From DASWYT01 sp965246875 (lineage in GTDB: Bacteria; Pseudomonadota; Alphaproteobacteria; Micavibrionales; SZUA-601): DNA of 64,000 bases. Shown here piece after piece: positions 14,969 through 23,337 of this stretch. The stretch spans positions 248,001-312,000 of the forward strand of contig CBDFFU010000006.1 of the NCBI GenBank assembly GCA_965246875.1, given 5' to 3'. Position 1 is the stretch's first letter, and each line of letters opens with the position of its first letter. The position numbers and the translations under genes were made by a program. The notes below the pieces were generated by a model, which did no database searches, had not been told where the DNA came from, and saw only the letters and a program-made list of their open reading frames with translations.

Positions 14969-15619
14969 ATGTCGCTTTACATTCAAAACTTGATTCTAAG
15001 CCGCGGGGGCAAGAAGGTCCTAGCACTGCAGGATTGGCATGTGGATAAAGCGGCGCAAGGCTTGCTAACCGGACCTTCGGGCAGCGGCAAGACAACTCTG
15101 TTGTTTGCCATCGGCGGTTTGATCGCACTAGACGGTGGGATGATATCTGTGCATGGCCAGAACCTGGCAGACTTACCCGTGGGCGGGATCGATCGATGGC
15201 GCGGCCAAAATGTTGGTTTCATCTTTCAGGAACTGCACATCATCCCGCATCTGTCGGTCCTGCAAAACATCATGCTGCCCGGCCAGCTTTCAGGAAAAAT
15301 CATCGACGAAGAGTGGCTGGCTAAAGTCACTAACATGCTGAACCTGAAACATTTGCTAGATCGTTATGGCTATCAGCTCAGTACCGGCGAAAAGCAGCGC
15401 GTCGCGATCGCACGGGCTATCGTCCATAAGCCTCAATTGTTGTTGGCCGATGAGCCGACTTCCGGATTGGATGATAACAATGCTGCTGCCGTGATGGGTC
15501 TACTGAAAATGGCTGCAAACTCCGTCAATGCGACGTTGCTGATTGCAACGCACGACAACCGTTTGAAAGAGAAAATGCCAACATACTTGGCCTTACGAAG
15601 CCCGGGAGATGTCGCATGA
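14969..15619 (+). CDS. ABC transporter ATP-binding protein (LolD/MacB type)
   Basis: A 216-aa ATPase. Walker A GPSGSGKTT (35-43), Q-loop in GFIFQELHII, signature LSTGEKQRVAIARAI (LSTGE instead of LSGGQ, as often in LolD relatives), Walker B LLLADEPTSGLD, and H-loop IATHDNRL. It partners the FtsX-fold permease that starts 4 bp inside its end (ATGA). Together with DUF3299 genes this resembles the zinc-linked zrg-type operons of Vibrio (recalled from literature, not checked here). The type does not import through the membrane; it more likely moves or extracts lipoproteins or small molecules. Confidence 0.92.
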   Translation: MSLYIQNLILSRGGKKVLALQDWHVDKAAQGLLTGPSGSGKTTLLFAIGGLIALDGGMISVHGQNLADLPVGGIDRWRGQNVGFIFQELHIIPHLSVLQNIMLPGQLSGKIIDEEWLAKVTNMLNLKHLLDRYGYQLSTGEKQRVAIARAIVHKPQLLLADEPTSGLDDNNAAAVMGLLKMAANSVNATLLIATHDNRLKEKMPTYLALRSPGDVA

Positions 15620-16821
15620 ACCCGATTGTTTACAGCCTATCATATTGGCGTTTTTACTGGAAACGGTCGCTGCTCTTAATGTTGAGTGTCGCTCTTGGTT
15701 TAGCGTTATCAACCGTGCTGTGGCAAACACAGCACGATGTCGAACAGCACTGGAAAAGAGACTTAGCCGGCATTGATCTGGTCGTGGGTGCCAAAGGCAG
15801 CAGTCTGCAACTTTTGTTGGCAACTGTTTTGCATGCCGATACGCCGTCAGGCAATATTTCATATGATGTTTATGATCAATTGAAACAGAATCCCATGGTT
15901 AAAACTATCGTTCCGGTTAGTCTTGGCGATAATTTTGCCAGTTATCGGATCGTCGGTACCGAACCAGCGTTTTTGAATTTATACCACGCTGAACTAGCGC
16001 AAGGCCATATATGGTCTGACAAGATGCAATTGGTTATGGGTGCAACAGCAGCTAAAGCCTCCGGCAAAAGAATTGGCGATATTTTAGCTGGAACACATGG
16101 CTTTGCACTACAAGGTGAGGTGCATGAACAATTCCCATACACCGTAGTTGGTATTCTCAAACCGACTGGCACGGTGTTGGATCGCCTGATTTTGACGGAT
16201 ACAGAATCAGTCTGGTATATTCATTCGCATCCCGATGAGGATGAACTGGCGGAAGATCCAGAAGCGGCTATGCACGCCAGAGAGGTTACAGCCGCTTTGA
16301 TTCAATATCGTTCACCGATGGTGGCTGCATCTTTGCCACGTGCTATCAACAAAGAAACGAATGCTCAAGCTGTTAGTCCGGCCTTGGCATTTAACCAGTT
16401 GTGGCAATTAATCAGCCCGGTCAATCTTCTCCTCCATATGGTCGCCCTGGCTTTGATTGCATTGGGTTATGCCCATTTGGCCACGACATTGGCACAGCAG
16501 ACCGCTAACAGACGCCAGGAATTTGGTGTTTTGCGCGCTTTAGGGGCCAGCCGCATGAAGTTGAGCGGTTACTTTCTGGCGGATGCTTTGCTATTCGGTA
16601 TGGGCGTAACACTGCTCTCTATATTTCTTGGACAACTCGCCTGGTTCATTCTCCCTTATGAAATCGGCGCCTTCGCATATAACTTGTCATCGCCGCTTTG
16701 TCTACTGATGACTCAAGGATTAATCGGCATTGGCAGCTTAATAATCGTCTTTTTGATCGCAATGCCGATTTATATCTCTATCCGTAGGCACTCGGCTGCA
16801 GTATTGTTGAGCCATGGTTAA
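15616..16821 (+). CDS. ABC transporter permease, FtsX/MacB type
   Basis: A 401-aa permease. One N-terminal helix (KRSLLLMLSVALGLALSTVL) precedes a large periplasmic MacB-PCD-like domain (about 45-265), then three helices near residues 270-395, with the FtsX signature RRQEFGVLRALGASRMKL. It overlaps the ATPase by 4 bp and the DUF3299 gene by 8 bp. It has the one-plus-three helix layout of the mechanotransmission ABC class. Confidence 0.9.
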   Translation: MNPIVYSLSYWRFYWKRSLLLMLSVALGLALSTVLWQTQHDVEQHWKRDLAGIDLVVGAKGSSLQLLLATVLHADTPSGNISYDVYDQLKQNPMVKTIVPVSLGDNFASYRIVGTEPAFLNLYHAELAQGHIWSDKMQLVMGATAAKASGKRIGDILAGTHGFALQGEVHEQFPYTVVGILKPTGTVLDRLILTDTESVWYIHSHPDEDELAEDPEAAMHAREVTAALIQYRSPMVAASLPRAINKETNAQAVSPALAFNQLWQLISPVNLLLHMVALALIALGYAHLATTLAQQTANRRQEFGVLRALGASRMKLSGYFLADALLFGMGVTLLSIFLGQLAWFILPYEIGAFAYNLSSPLCLLMTQGLIGIGSLIIVFLIAMPIYISIRRHSAAVLLSHG

Positions 16822-17338
16822 GTTTTATGCTTTGACCTTTGCGGCTTTGATAATCTTTGCATCGCCTGTAAGGGCTTTTCAAACCATGACAATGGAGACG
16901 ACTAAAACGTTTGATTTAGCTACACCACAGAGTGAAGTTGCGGGTGAACGAAAAGCGCAAAATGCCTTACCGACGGCTAAAGATCCATTATGGGACAAGC
17001 TCTATCAATGTAAGATTAGCTTCAATAACAACGATCACAAATTTTCGGTGAAACTGACGGACGAAATAAAGGCTTTGAACGGTAAAACCGTCATGTTGAA
17101 AGGGTTCATGTACCCGCTGGACTTTCAGGAAAAGCAGAAAACAATCTTGCTGTCAAAACGCACACCGGTCTGTTTCTTTTGCCCGCCTGGGGAACCGAAC
17201 GAGTTGCTGTATATCGAATTCGCTAAGCCTGAAAAGCTGACCGGAGACCCTATTACGTTGGAAGGAACGTTCGAACTGGAAAATAAGCAGGAAGAGGGTA
17301 TTTTCTTTGCGTTGAAAAATACGAAAATAAAAGATTGA
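16814..17338 (+). CDS. DUF3299 periplasmic protein 1
   Basis: A 174-aa protein with a signal peptide (residues 1-22, cut near SPVRA). The DUF3299 core has KGFMYPLDF, then LLSKRTPVCFFCPPGEPNE with its CxFC motif, followed by ITLEGTFELE and GIFFALKNTKI. Such proteins sit beside MacB-type transporters in zinc-regulated loci. The CxFC pair suggests metal or thiol chemistry. It starts inside the permease gene. Confidence 0.85.
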   Translation: MVKFYALTFAALIIFASPVRAFQTMTMETTKTFDLATPQSEVAGERKAQNALPTAKDPLWDKLYQCKISFNNNDHKFSVKLTDEIKALNGKTVMLKGFMYPLDFQEKQKTILLSKRTPVCFFCPPGEPNELLYIEFAKPEKLTGDPITLEGTFELENKQEEGIFFALKNTKIKD

Positions 17339-17422
17339 TCTAGAATCCCAATTTACTAGCGCGACTATTTCCTGCACTTAAGCCTACATGACCAACATCA
17401 TTAAAGCACTGGCATAAACTTT

Positions 17423-17926
17423 ATGAAAATTCTCTTTTTTCTCATACTTTTTATAATTCTGGGACTCTTTGGCTTCATCAAGGTTAAGACAGATACTTTA
17501 ACCGTATCCCAGACACATAATCTGCAACCGCCAAATGAACGAGCGGCTCAGGATAACCTGCCTAAGGCCCGTGATGCGACCTGGGATATGCTTTACAAAA
17601 CAAAGATAACAATTGATGACAGCAAAGGTGGTTATTCAGCTGAAGTACCAGAAGATGTAAAAAAATTAGTCGGACAAAAAATTAAAATCAGCGGCTTCAT
17701 GCTGCCACTTGAAAGTACGGAAAAATTCAAACATTTTCTATTGTCCAAGCGTACACCAACCTGTTTTTTCTGCCCACCCGGTGGGCCGAATGAAATCATT
17801 GATGTGTACGCTGACAAGGAAACCAAATGGGTAGAACAAATCATAACTTACGAAGGCACATTCGAACTCGTGAATAATGCAGAAATGGGTGTATTTTTTA
17901 AGATGACAGAGGCGATTAGGCGCTAA
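17423..17926 (+). CDS. DUF3299 periplasmic protein 2
   Basis: A 167-aa protein anchored or exported by an N-terminal hydrophobic helix (ILFFLILFIILGLFGFI). The core repeats the pattern of its neighbour: ISGFMLPLE, LLSKRTPTCFFCPPGGPNE, ITYEGTFELV and GVFFKM. About 84 bp separate it from DUF3299 protein 1, and it is followed 1 bp later by the DUF1566-like gene. It is probably a tandem duplicate of its neighbour. Confidence 0.85.
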   Translation: MKILFFLILFIILGLFGFIKVKTDTLTVSQTHNLQPPNERAAQDNLPKARDATWDMLYKTKITIDDSKGGYSAEVPEDVKKLVGQKIKISGFMLPLESTEKFKHFLLSKRTPTCFFCPPGGPNEIIDVYADKETKWVEQIITYEGTFELVNNAEMGVFFKMTEAIRR

Positions 17927-17927
17927 A

Positions 17928-18674
17928 ATGATATCTCGTGCTAAAAGTTTCTGGAAATTCTTTTTAATTATAACGTTTATTGTAATCATTCTTGGCATTT
18001 TATTGAATGAAGGGTACAAAGCGGTACATACATTCGCAGCGCAACAGTGCAGAAGTCATATCAATGCTGGAATATCGATGTTGCGATTCACTGCAAAATG
18101 CAGTTTAGATGAGATCAGCTATGAACTTCCGAACGGGTCAAATAAAAACCCTAAAAATCCTACTAAAAAATCTTGCTTTTTATTTGATAAAGAAGGCGCT
18201 GGGCTGAGGCCATGCGGTGACTACAAAGAAAACGGCAGTTGTCCGTCCGATATTCTTAATTCTCTCACGGTCGGCGAAGTGGGATGCGGATACATTACTT
18301 ATGCAGGGAACATTGACGGGAGACTTTATACGACCACAACTGATTTAGGAATGACCCTATGGGCAACAGCTTATACACCAACCGATGCGGTCAGCGTTGA
18401 TGACGGCAAGGCTAATACTGATAAATTGATAGCTGTTGGTGGCAAGCCTGCAGCGCAGGTATGTCGCAGATTGGGTCCAAATTGGTATTTACCTGCATTA
18501 TCTGAACTGGATTTTCTTTGGAAAATTTTTGGTAGAACAAACGGTTTCCAAGATACTTTTTACTGGTCTTCTACCGATACGGCAGAACATGGTGCGTGGA
18601 TGGAATTATTCAGTAACGGCACTAAATGGGGAGGGGTTAGGCCATACGGGATTGTTCGCTGTGTGCGAAAATAG
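17928..18674 (+). CDS. Membrane-anchored DUF1566 (Lcl C-terminal) domain protein
   Basis: A 248-aa protein with one N-terminal helix (FFLIITFIVIILGILL), then an extracytoplasmic region with many Cys (seven or more) that may form disulfides. The C-terminal part, WYLPALSELDFLWKIFG, FYWSSTD and RPYGIVRCVRK, is the DUF1566/Lcl C-terminal lectin-like fold (W-x-LP-x-x-EL; YWSST; R-x-VR). It is the last gene of the rightward unit. Its link to metal uptake is unclear; it may be an adhesin-like cargo. Confidence 0.65.
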   Translation: MISRAKSFWKFFLIITFIVIILGILLNEGYKAVHTFAAQQCRSHINAGISMLRFTAKCSLDEISYELPNGSNKNPKNPTKKSCFLFDKEGAGLRPCGDYKENGSCPSDILNSLTVGEVGCGYITYAGNIDGRLYTTTTDLGMTLWATAYTPTDAVSVDDGKANTDKLIAVGGKPAAQVCRRLGPNWYLPALSELDFLWKIFGRTNGFQDTFYWSSTDTAEHGAWMELFSNGTKWGGVRPYGIVRCVRK

Positions 18675-18693
18675 ATGATTCATTAGCAGCTAA

Positions 18694-19308
18694 TTACAGA
18701 ATTGGTTTGGCGTTTTCCATACGATAAAAGACGCCTTGTCCAATGTCTTTATCTTTTGTCATTAGTTCAAAATGCCCCCGTATTGTAATCGGATCATAGC
18801 TAAATTCTATCGGATCTTGCATTTTAATTTCGATGAGTTCATTCGGTCCTGCCGGTTGACAGAAAGGACAGCTGGGAGGATAAGGGCTCAATAAAAAATG
18901 ACCTTGTTTGCCAATGACATCCAGCGGAAACATATAGCCTCTTGCGGTCAATTCTTTTTGGTCAAGATTTTCGATTGCTTTGTTATAGATGGGTGTAATA
19001 GCATTTTGCTGACTATGCTCTTCAACTTTTGTTTGGGCTTGAGCCAGTATGTCCCATGCAATCATACCGGGGACTGTTGCTAATGGTGTAACAACACTAT
19101 CCCTTGCCGTTATTTGATCTTCGGTTAATGTTCCATCACCAAAGGGTTGATCATCGTCGTTATCATGTAACATCGCATGCACCTCAGAAAAATGCTCTTG
19201 CATGCGGTGTCGAATATGGACGATGTATTGGTTGGCAAGATGAAACAAGAATGGCGAAGCTGAGGTGATAAGTGCGATCATGCAGCCAATAAAAATATAA
19301 CGTTTCAT
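18694..19308 (-). CDS. DUF3299 protein 3, with longer N-terminus
   Basis: A 204-aa protein. The N-terminal helix (YIFIGCMIALITSASPFLF) is a signal anchor. The region 40-110 is an extra acidic stretch (DNDDDQPFGDG) absent from the other two. The DUF3299 core is kept: ARGYMFPLD, LLSPYPPSCPFCQPAGPNE, ITIRGHFEL and GVFYRM. It is last in the leftward unit 22162-18694 and convergent with the DUF1566 gene (20 bp between stops). Confidence 0.82.
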   Translation of the reverse strand: MKRYIFIGCMIALITSASPFLFHLANQYIVHIRHRMQEHFSEVHAMLHDNDDDQPFGDGTLTEDQITARDSVVTPLATVPGMIAWDILAQAQTKVEEHSQQNAITPIYNKAIENLDQKELTARGYMFPLDVIGKQGHFLLSPYPPSCPFCQPAGPNELIEIKMQDPIEFSYDPITIRGHFELMTKDKDIGQGVFYRMENAKPIL

Positions 19309-19363
19309 AACTATGTATCATACCTAAAAATTTTAGGATTAAAGTTGCTTTAAATAATATATA

Positions 19364-19807
19364 TCAGTTTTGACATTTAGCACATGTTCCTAAGATTTCG
19401 ACAATAATCTTTTTGGTAAAAAATTTTTGATTTTCCACATGCAGAACAAGTTTATCAGTAATAATACGTAATTGTAATTCGTGGACTGCACGGCAGACCT
19501 CACAAATTAAAAATTGGTTCTTACTGGTATCTTTAAGAGGATCGCTTGCGACATAAGCATTTATACTAGCCAGGTGATGGATTAATTTGTGTCGTGTTAG
19601 AAATTCAAGTGCGCGGTATGTTAATGGGGGCTGATTTGCTTCGATTATACTCATAATTTCCGCCGCGGTCAAAGCCTTTGGGCTGGACCGGATGATTTCC
19701 AACGCTCTGCGTCGGAGATAAGTAAAACGCAAATTATTTGCAATGCAATAATTTTCTGCATAAAGCAATGTTTCTTTGTGATTGGCAATCTGATTTGAAC
19801 GAGACAT
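19364..19807 (-). CDS. Fur-family regulator 2, lacking the usual His-rich metal site
   Basis: A 147-aa protein. FTYLRRRALEIIRSSPKALTA and PPLTYRALEFLTRHKLI form the winged helix. The two CxxC pairs of the structural zinc site are present (CEVC and CAKC near the C-terminus). The segment that in Zur/Fur reads H-x-H before the first CxxC is here DPLKDTSKNQFLICEVC, with no His. It may therefore sense differently or act as a partner. It lies 55 bp upstream of DUF3299 protein 3. A palindrome upstream (19833-19849) may be its operator. Confidence 0.75.
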   Translation of the reverse strand: MSRSNQIANHKETLLYAENYCIANNLRFTYLRRRALEIIRSSPKALTAAEIMSIIEANQPPLTYRALEFLTRHKLIHHLASINAYVASDPLKDTSKNQFLICEVCRAVHELQLRIITDKLVLHVENQKFFTKKIIVEILGTCAKCQN

Positions 19808-19832
19808 TGCAATCTATAAGTAAGAATAGTGA

Positions 19833-19849
19833 CTGTTAAAACTTAACAG
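19833..19849. promoter_or_regulatory. Palindrome upstream of Fur-family regulator 2
   Basis: CTGTTAAAACTTAACAG is a perfect 7-3-7 inverted repeat, with TAAGAA and TTCTTA-like arms further out. It lies 26 bp upstream of the 19807 start, and no T-run follows. It differs from the Zur box, so it may be an operator for the second regulator (inference). Confidence 0.45.
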
Positions 19850-19995
19850 ATTTTCTTATTCAAATCAAGATAGGGGAGTGATATTTCATGTCATCCCTAT
19901 TACCCTGTTTCATATAAGTATGCTTTTTAGTTTATCTTCCTAAAGTAGCTTAATAGTTTAATAAAACGCTCATGCTTTGCGCCATAATTAGGTTA

Positions 19996-20535
19996 TTAAG
20001 GATAAAATAGCATGCCGATCGCCATGCCGATCATGCTAGTATTTTCGAGAATTGTAATCGATCCGACAGGCACGTCGATCAGGCTTCCCATGCAAGCGCA
20101 GCGTATCTGATTACCCGATCTGCGGTTTTGCCAAATACCGATCAAACCAATAGCCATGATGCATGCTGCCAAACCGTTGACGATGGTTAGGTACCGATGC
20201 GATAAAAATCCAATGGCTAGTGCCAATTCGATAAACGGATAGGCTCTCGCATACAATGCAGAACGCTTGCCGATAATATCGTACATAGCAAAACTTCTTG
20301 CAAAACCGCTAAGATCCAAAAATTTGAACATAGCAAAGTTCAGCAAAAATAGGCCCATGAACAACGGCATCCAATGCAGTTGCAGCGCCCAAGACAGCGT
20401 GGCAGAGCCAATCAGCACGGCTGCAACCATGACGATCAACGGCTGGTATGCTTTAATGCTGTCCAGTCGTTGCTTTGGCTTCTGTTCGATTGACATGCTG
20501 GGATCGGACATTTTATTTGAGCAACAGGGCATCAT
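19996..20535 (-). CDS. MauE/DoxX-like integral membrane protein
   Basis: A 179-aa protein with about five membrane segments: MVAAVLIGSATLSWALQL, FMGLFLLNFAMFKFL, FIELALAIGFLS, GLAACIMAIGLIGIW and ITILENTSMIGMAIGMLF. The layout, LNFAMFKFLDLSGFA and the later CACMGSL pattern fit the MauE/DoxX methylamine-utilisation-like group, whose members often support disulfide or metal chemistry. The N-terminus MMPCCSNK has a CC pair. The start at 20535 is preferred because GAGAGAATAATCA precedes it; it overlaps the upstream gene by 23 bp. Confidence 0.7.
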   Translation of the reverse strand: MMPCCSNKMSDPSMSIEQKPKQRLDSIKAYQPLIVMVAAVLIGSATLSWALQLHWMPLFMGLFLLNFAMFKFLDLSGFARSFAMYDIIGKRSALYARAYPFIELALAIGFLSHRYLTIVNGLAACIMAIGLIGIWQNRRSGNQIRCACMGSLIDVPVGSITILENTSMIGMAIGMLFYP

Positions 20536-21667
20536 TGATTATTCTCTCTGGTTCATCATGATTGTATTGAAGAGTATCTGCTCGCATATCGGTGTAAGTG
20601 TATTCTAAAACGCCATTCGTATTGGGTTTTGCTAAACACTTTCGTTCTTTGATAACTAAAAAATCTTGGCCATTACGCATGAAATGGCTTTGTTCGATTA
20701 ACACTTCACCATCTTTGTGCGTGAAATTATGAATAAAATCGTTTAATGGTTCTGCTAACAAACTTCCCGCTACAGCGGCGCCCCATAAAATACTCCTTGA
20801 AACTTTAGTCATGGGATGGTCGCTGATGCAATTTAATGTTTCCGATCCTGCGACGGATAACGCATTTACTGCATAGGTCACCGCATTTGGGATAGCCACA
20901 CCTGCGATTGAAGCAGCAGTCAAATCTGCAGCATGGTCCAATAATGGAACAGCGGAATAGTGAATGCCATGATATAAAACATTGGCTCCGCCAACGGTGC
21001 ATAGACCACCAGCCCATGTATTAAACTTTTTCGCCCAGCTTGGCATCACGTTATAAACTGTGTCAGCGACCGGCTTTAATTGTTCATGCACCCATAGTGC
21101 GGCGGGATTTGCTTTTTCTGGCGCTTCGCAAAAGGTGGTTGCAACGGATTGTTTGAAGCATTCTGTTAAAATTGGTTGTACGCCAGGAACATCCGCATAA
21201 TCGGCTGCGGCTAGCCGAAGCGGTTGGTATTTATCGGCATGCTTTTTTTTCTTAAAAACATCAGTCGATAGATCATCAAATCCAGCGTATAATTCGTCTG
21301 GAGCGTTGTTAATAAAATCAATTGCTTGTTGCTCTGTTTTGAGATGCTGCAAAGACGCCATACATTCTGGATGCTTATCCATGATGGCGCGCGTTTGCTC
21401 TTTTAAAACATGGATAGTTTCTGCCTGATAGGCGCTAAAACCTTCTGGATCATAGGGTAGACCAGAGTTTCGGAAGGCTTGCTGCCCCTTTTTACTGGAT
21501 AACCGATTGACATCATATCCGCTAATGCCTGGCAATTCTTCGACATAATGACCGATATAAAAGAGCGTGCCTAACGTCACAGAATTGATGCAAAAAGCTG
21601 CTAGGTCGATGGAACCGTCATCGCGACGAGCCACCTCAAGGGCGACGTTATGGTGAAACTTACACAT
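20513..21667 (-). CDS. Unknown 384-aa protein of the leftward metal unit
   Basis: No family is recognised. The N-terminus MCKFHHNVALE holds a C-x-x-HH cluster and no signal peptide. The middle has two weak hydrophobic stretches (ADLTAASIAGVAIPNAVTYA; SILWGAAVAGSLLAEP). A region rich in charged helices occupies residues 60-130. The operon context (DUF2946 upstream, MauE-like overlapping downstream) suggests membrane-linked metal handling, but nothing in the sequence shows the activity. Confidence 0.55.
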   Translation of the reverse strand: MCKFHHNVALEVARRDDGSIDLAAFCINSVTLGTLFYIGHYVEELPGISGYDVNRLSSKKGQQAFRNSGLPYDPEGFSAYQAETIHVLKEQTRAIMDKHPECMASLQHLKTEQQAIDFINNAPDELYAGFDDLSTDVFKKKKHADKYQPLRLAAADYADVPGVQPILTECFKQSVATTFCEAPEKANPAALWVHEQLKPVADTVYNVMPSWAKKFNTWAGGLCTVGGANVLYHGIHYSAVPLLDHAADLTAASIAGVAIPNAVTYAVNALSVAGSETLNCISDHPMTKVSRSILWGAAVAGSLLAEPLNDFIHNFTHKDGEVLIEQSHFMRNGQDFLVIKERKCLAKPNTNGVLEYTYTDMRADTLQYNHDEPERIINDALLLK

Positions 21668-21727
21668 GGGGTAATAATCTTTATCTTACGTTATGAGGAT
21701 CAGCCACAAAGGCTGACAGGTCAGGAA

Positions 21728-22162
21728 TTACACGTAAGATGGAGCAGGGGGCGCTCTGGAAGCAGAATTACCAAAAAACCAAAGCGAATTAATATCGCTG
21801 ATTCTGGATAAGGTGGTTTTTTCGATCCCAAAATCATCGGTCAAGGCAACGATTGGGGATATAGCATTGTCAGTAAAAGCAGTGTTAATCGAGAAATCAC
21901 ATGGCGCTTTGTGTTCGTTTTCTGATTTTTGGTCCTTATGGCTTTCATGTCCTTGTGGATTGAAGTCGCCGTCAATGATGACTGTTTTCGGGCCATTCAA
22001 AGTACAAACAACCATTTTAAAGGGCTGGCTGGCCTTCAAGTCGGGCATATAGCCAACTGGCACCATGGCTCTCAAGGTAATCGCCAACATCAAGCACAGG
22101 ACCGTGATCGCAAAAAAGCGCTTCTTGCGATCAAACAGTCTGCCGTGGAGAGACATAGCCAT
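21728..22162 (-). CDS. DUF2946-family protein 1
   Basis: A 144-aa protein. The N-terminal helix is followed by the family pattern TLRAMVPVGYMPD and FKMVVCTLNGPKTV, then a His-containing hydrophilic loop (GHESHKDQKSENEHKAPCDF), and ends RAPPAPSYV. DUF2946 proteins often neighbour TonB receptors and copper or zinc genes. It heads the leftward unit of six genes. A paralogue at 40223 precedes a TonB-dependent receptor (LLRAFIPLGYMPD, IVCTMNGPQTV). Confidence 0.78.
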   Translation of the reverse strand: MAMSLHGRLFDRKKRFFAITVLCLMLAITLRAMVPVGYMPDLKASQPFKMVVCTLNGPKTVIIDGDFNPQGHESHKDQKSENEHKAPCDFSINTAFTDNAISPIVALTDDFGIEKTTLSRISDINSLWFFGNSASRAPPAPSYV

Positions 22163-22384
22163 AACCGGACTTTAAAAGCCTTTATCGGCTAAAACAAGAC
22201 ATCCTATAGGTTAGCCATGCAAAGTCCTGAACCTAAAACGGAGGCTAGGGTATTTATAAGTGTATATCAAAAAGTTTGACGCAAATAATGTAAGCAATAT
22301 CAGTTAGATAGCCGAAATTCTATTGACTCTTCTCGAGCGTTCGCCGGACCTCGGCAGTTGCTGACGTATCATACGATTTTTGTA
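22163..22384. other. Intergenic region without recognisable gene
   Basis: It should contain the promoter of the leftward unit (22162-18694). I looked for a Zur-box-like palindrome and found none. Confidence 0.4.
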
Positions 22385-22579
22385 CTAGCTGGATAGGGCC
22401 GGAAAACCGTATTTTAAGAGCCGACCGTTGATTATCCAATGATCTGTCCAGCACTCGTTTAAATCTTTATATCTGTCCCAATAATAATTTAAAGTTCCAA
22501 CACTGTATCTATCGTTGTCTAAAGCCATAATGAAAGCTTGCGTTGAACGGTCACCCTCATCGTCGTTCTGCTGCCATAC
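22385..22579 (-). pseudogene. C-terminal fragment of an unknown gene
   Basis: An open stretch without a start reads WQQNDDEGDRSTQAFIMALD, then DRYSVGTLNYYWDRYKDLNEC, to a stop at 22385. It is rich in aromatic and acidic residues and looks like real coding sequence. An in-frame stop lies directly upstream. No family was recognised. Confidence 0.35.
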
Positions 22580-22620
22580 CTAGTTATAAGCATTAAAGAT
22601 ATTATAGCACAGAGATGTCT

Positions 22621-22816
22621 ATCAGCGTATAATTTCTGTTTAACAGGTGATTTTCAGGCTATAGTAATGGCATGGAAAACGAGAAAAGTGTCGTCGAAGA
22701 ATATTTAAACAGGGGTGGCTTCGCGGGCTATGCTCACTCGATACTGGCAGATGAATTTCATAAAGCTGAAAGTGACAAAACGCATATTTTGTGGCCCGTT
22801 ATCTCGCTCCTAAATA
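22621..22816 (+). repeat. 196-bp repeat, copy B (intact gene start)
   Basis: Matches 5997-6192 with two mismatches noticed, and its first 60 bp resemble 8358-8445. It has TATAAT at its start, then GTTTAACAGGTGATTTT, and ends in codon 48 of the gene at 22672. Confidence 0.85.
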
Positions 22817-23259
22817 GAAAACAACCAGTTGCCGCCGCCAAGCTATTCGCGGAAATCTTGATGAGTAATGATCTTGATATCTCTCTGCGTAGGACCGCAA
22901 CGTTTGTTGAAGTTACATGTGTAGCAGATCTGATCATATATGCTGAGCAGAACTTTGATGATAGTGCGATTCTAGATACTTTACCCATTGAAATTATTCG
23001 ATGGGCCGGGATTGGTGTTGGGCTTCGTGAGAGCAAGGCTGCTGGTGGTCGCAAGAAGGGGAAAACAGCAAAAAACAATGTCATTCAGGCATGGGAATCC
23101 TCCGGCAAAAAACAAACCATTCCGGCTTTCGCCGGCAGGTACTTTGAGACAAACGGCGGGTGCTATAACGCGGAAGATGTCAGTGAAGGTAAATGTCCCA
23201 CTGTCCGCACAATCGAAAAGTATGTTCGAGAACATGAAAAAAATAGTACCGTATTCTAG
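22672..23259 (+). CDS. Phage-type hypothetical protein upstream of the packaging genes
   Basis: A 195-aa protein starting MENEKSVVEEYLNRGGFAGY. The first 100 residues are helical. RESKAAGGRKKGKTAKNN is a basic linker and CPTVRTIEKYVREHEK ends the protein. No family is recognised. Similar small genes precede terminase modules in alphaproteobacterial prophage-like regions (inference from position). The start of the gene has been copied at least twice (5997-6192 and, decayed, 8358-8445), plus a short match at 4721. Confidence 0.6.
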   Translation: MENEKSVVEEYLNRGGFAGYAHSILADEFHKAESDKTHILWPVISLLNRKQPVAAAKLFAEILMSNDLDISLRRTATFVEVTCVADLIIYAEQNFDDSAILDTLPIEIIRWAGIGVGLRESKAAGGRKKGKTAKNNVIQAWESSGKKQTIPAFAGRYFETNGGCYNAEDVSEGKCPTVRTIEKYVREHEKNSTVF

Positions 23260-23337
23260 TATGCGGAGAGACGGACCTCGGTATTTGGGGATAAAAGAGC
23301 TTCTCTAAGGCAATCAAACCTTATTAGGAGCACTAAA

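Noticed and set aside
17928..18674. Type IV pilin reading of the DUF1566-like protein
   Set aside because: The N-terminal helix lacks the G/F-T-L-x-E processing site; the C-terminal motifs fit DUF1566.
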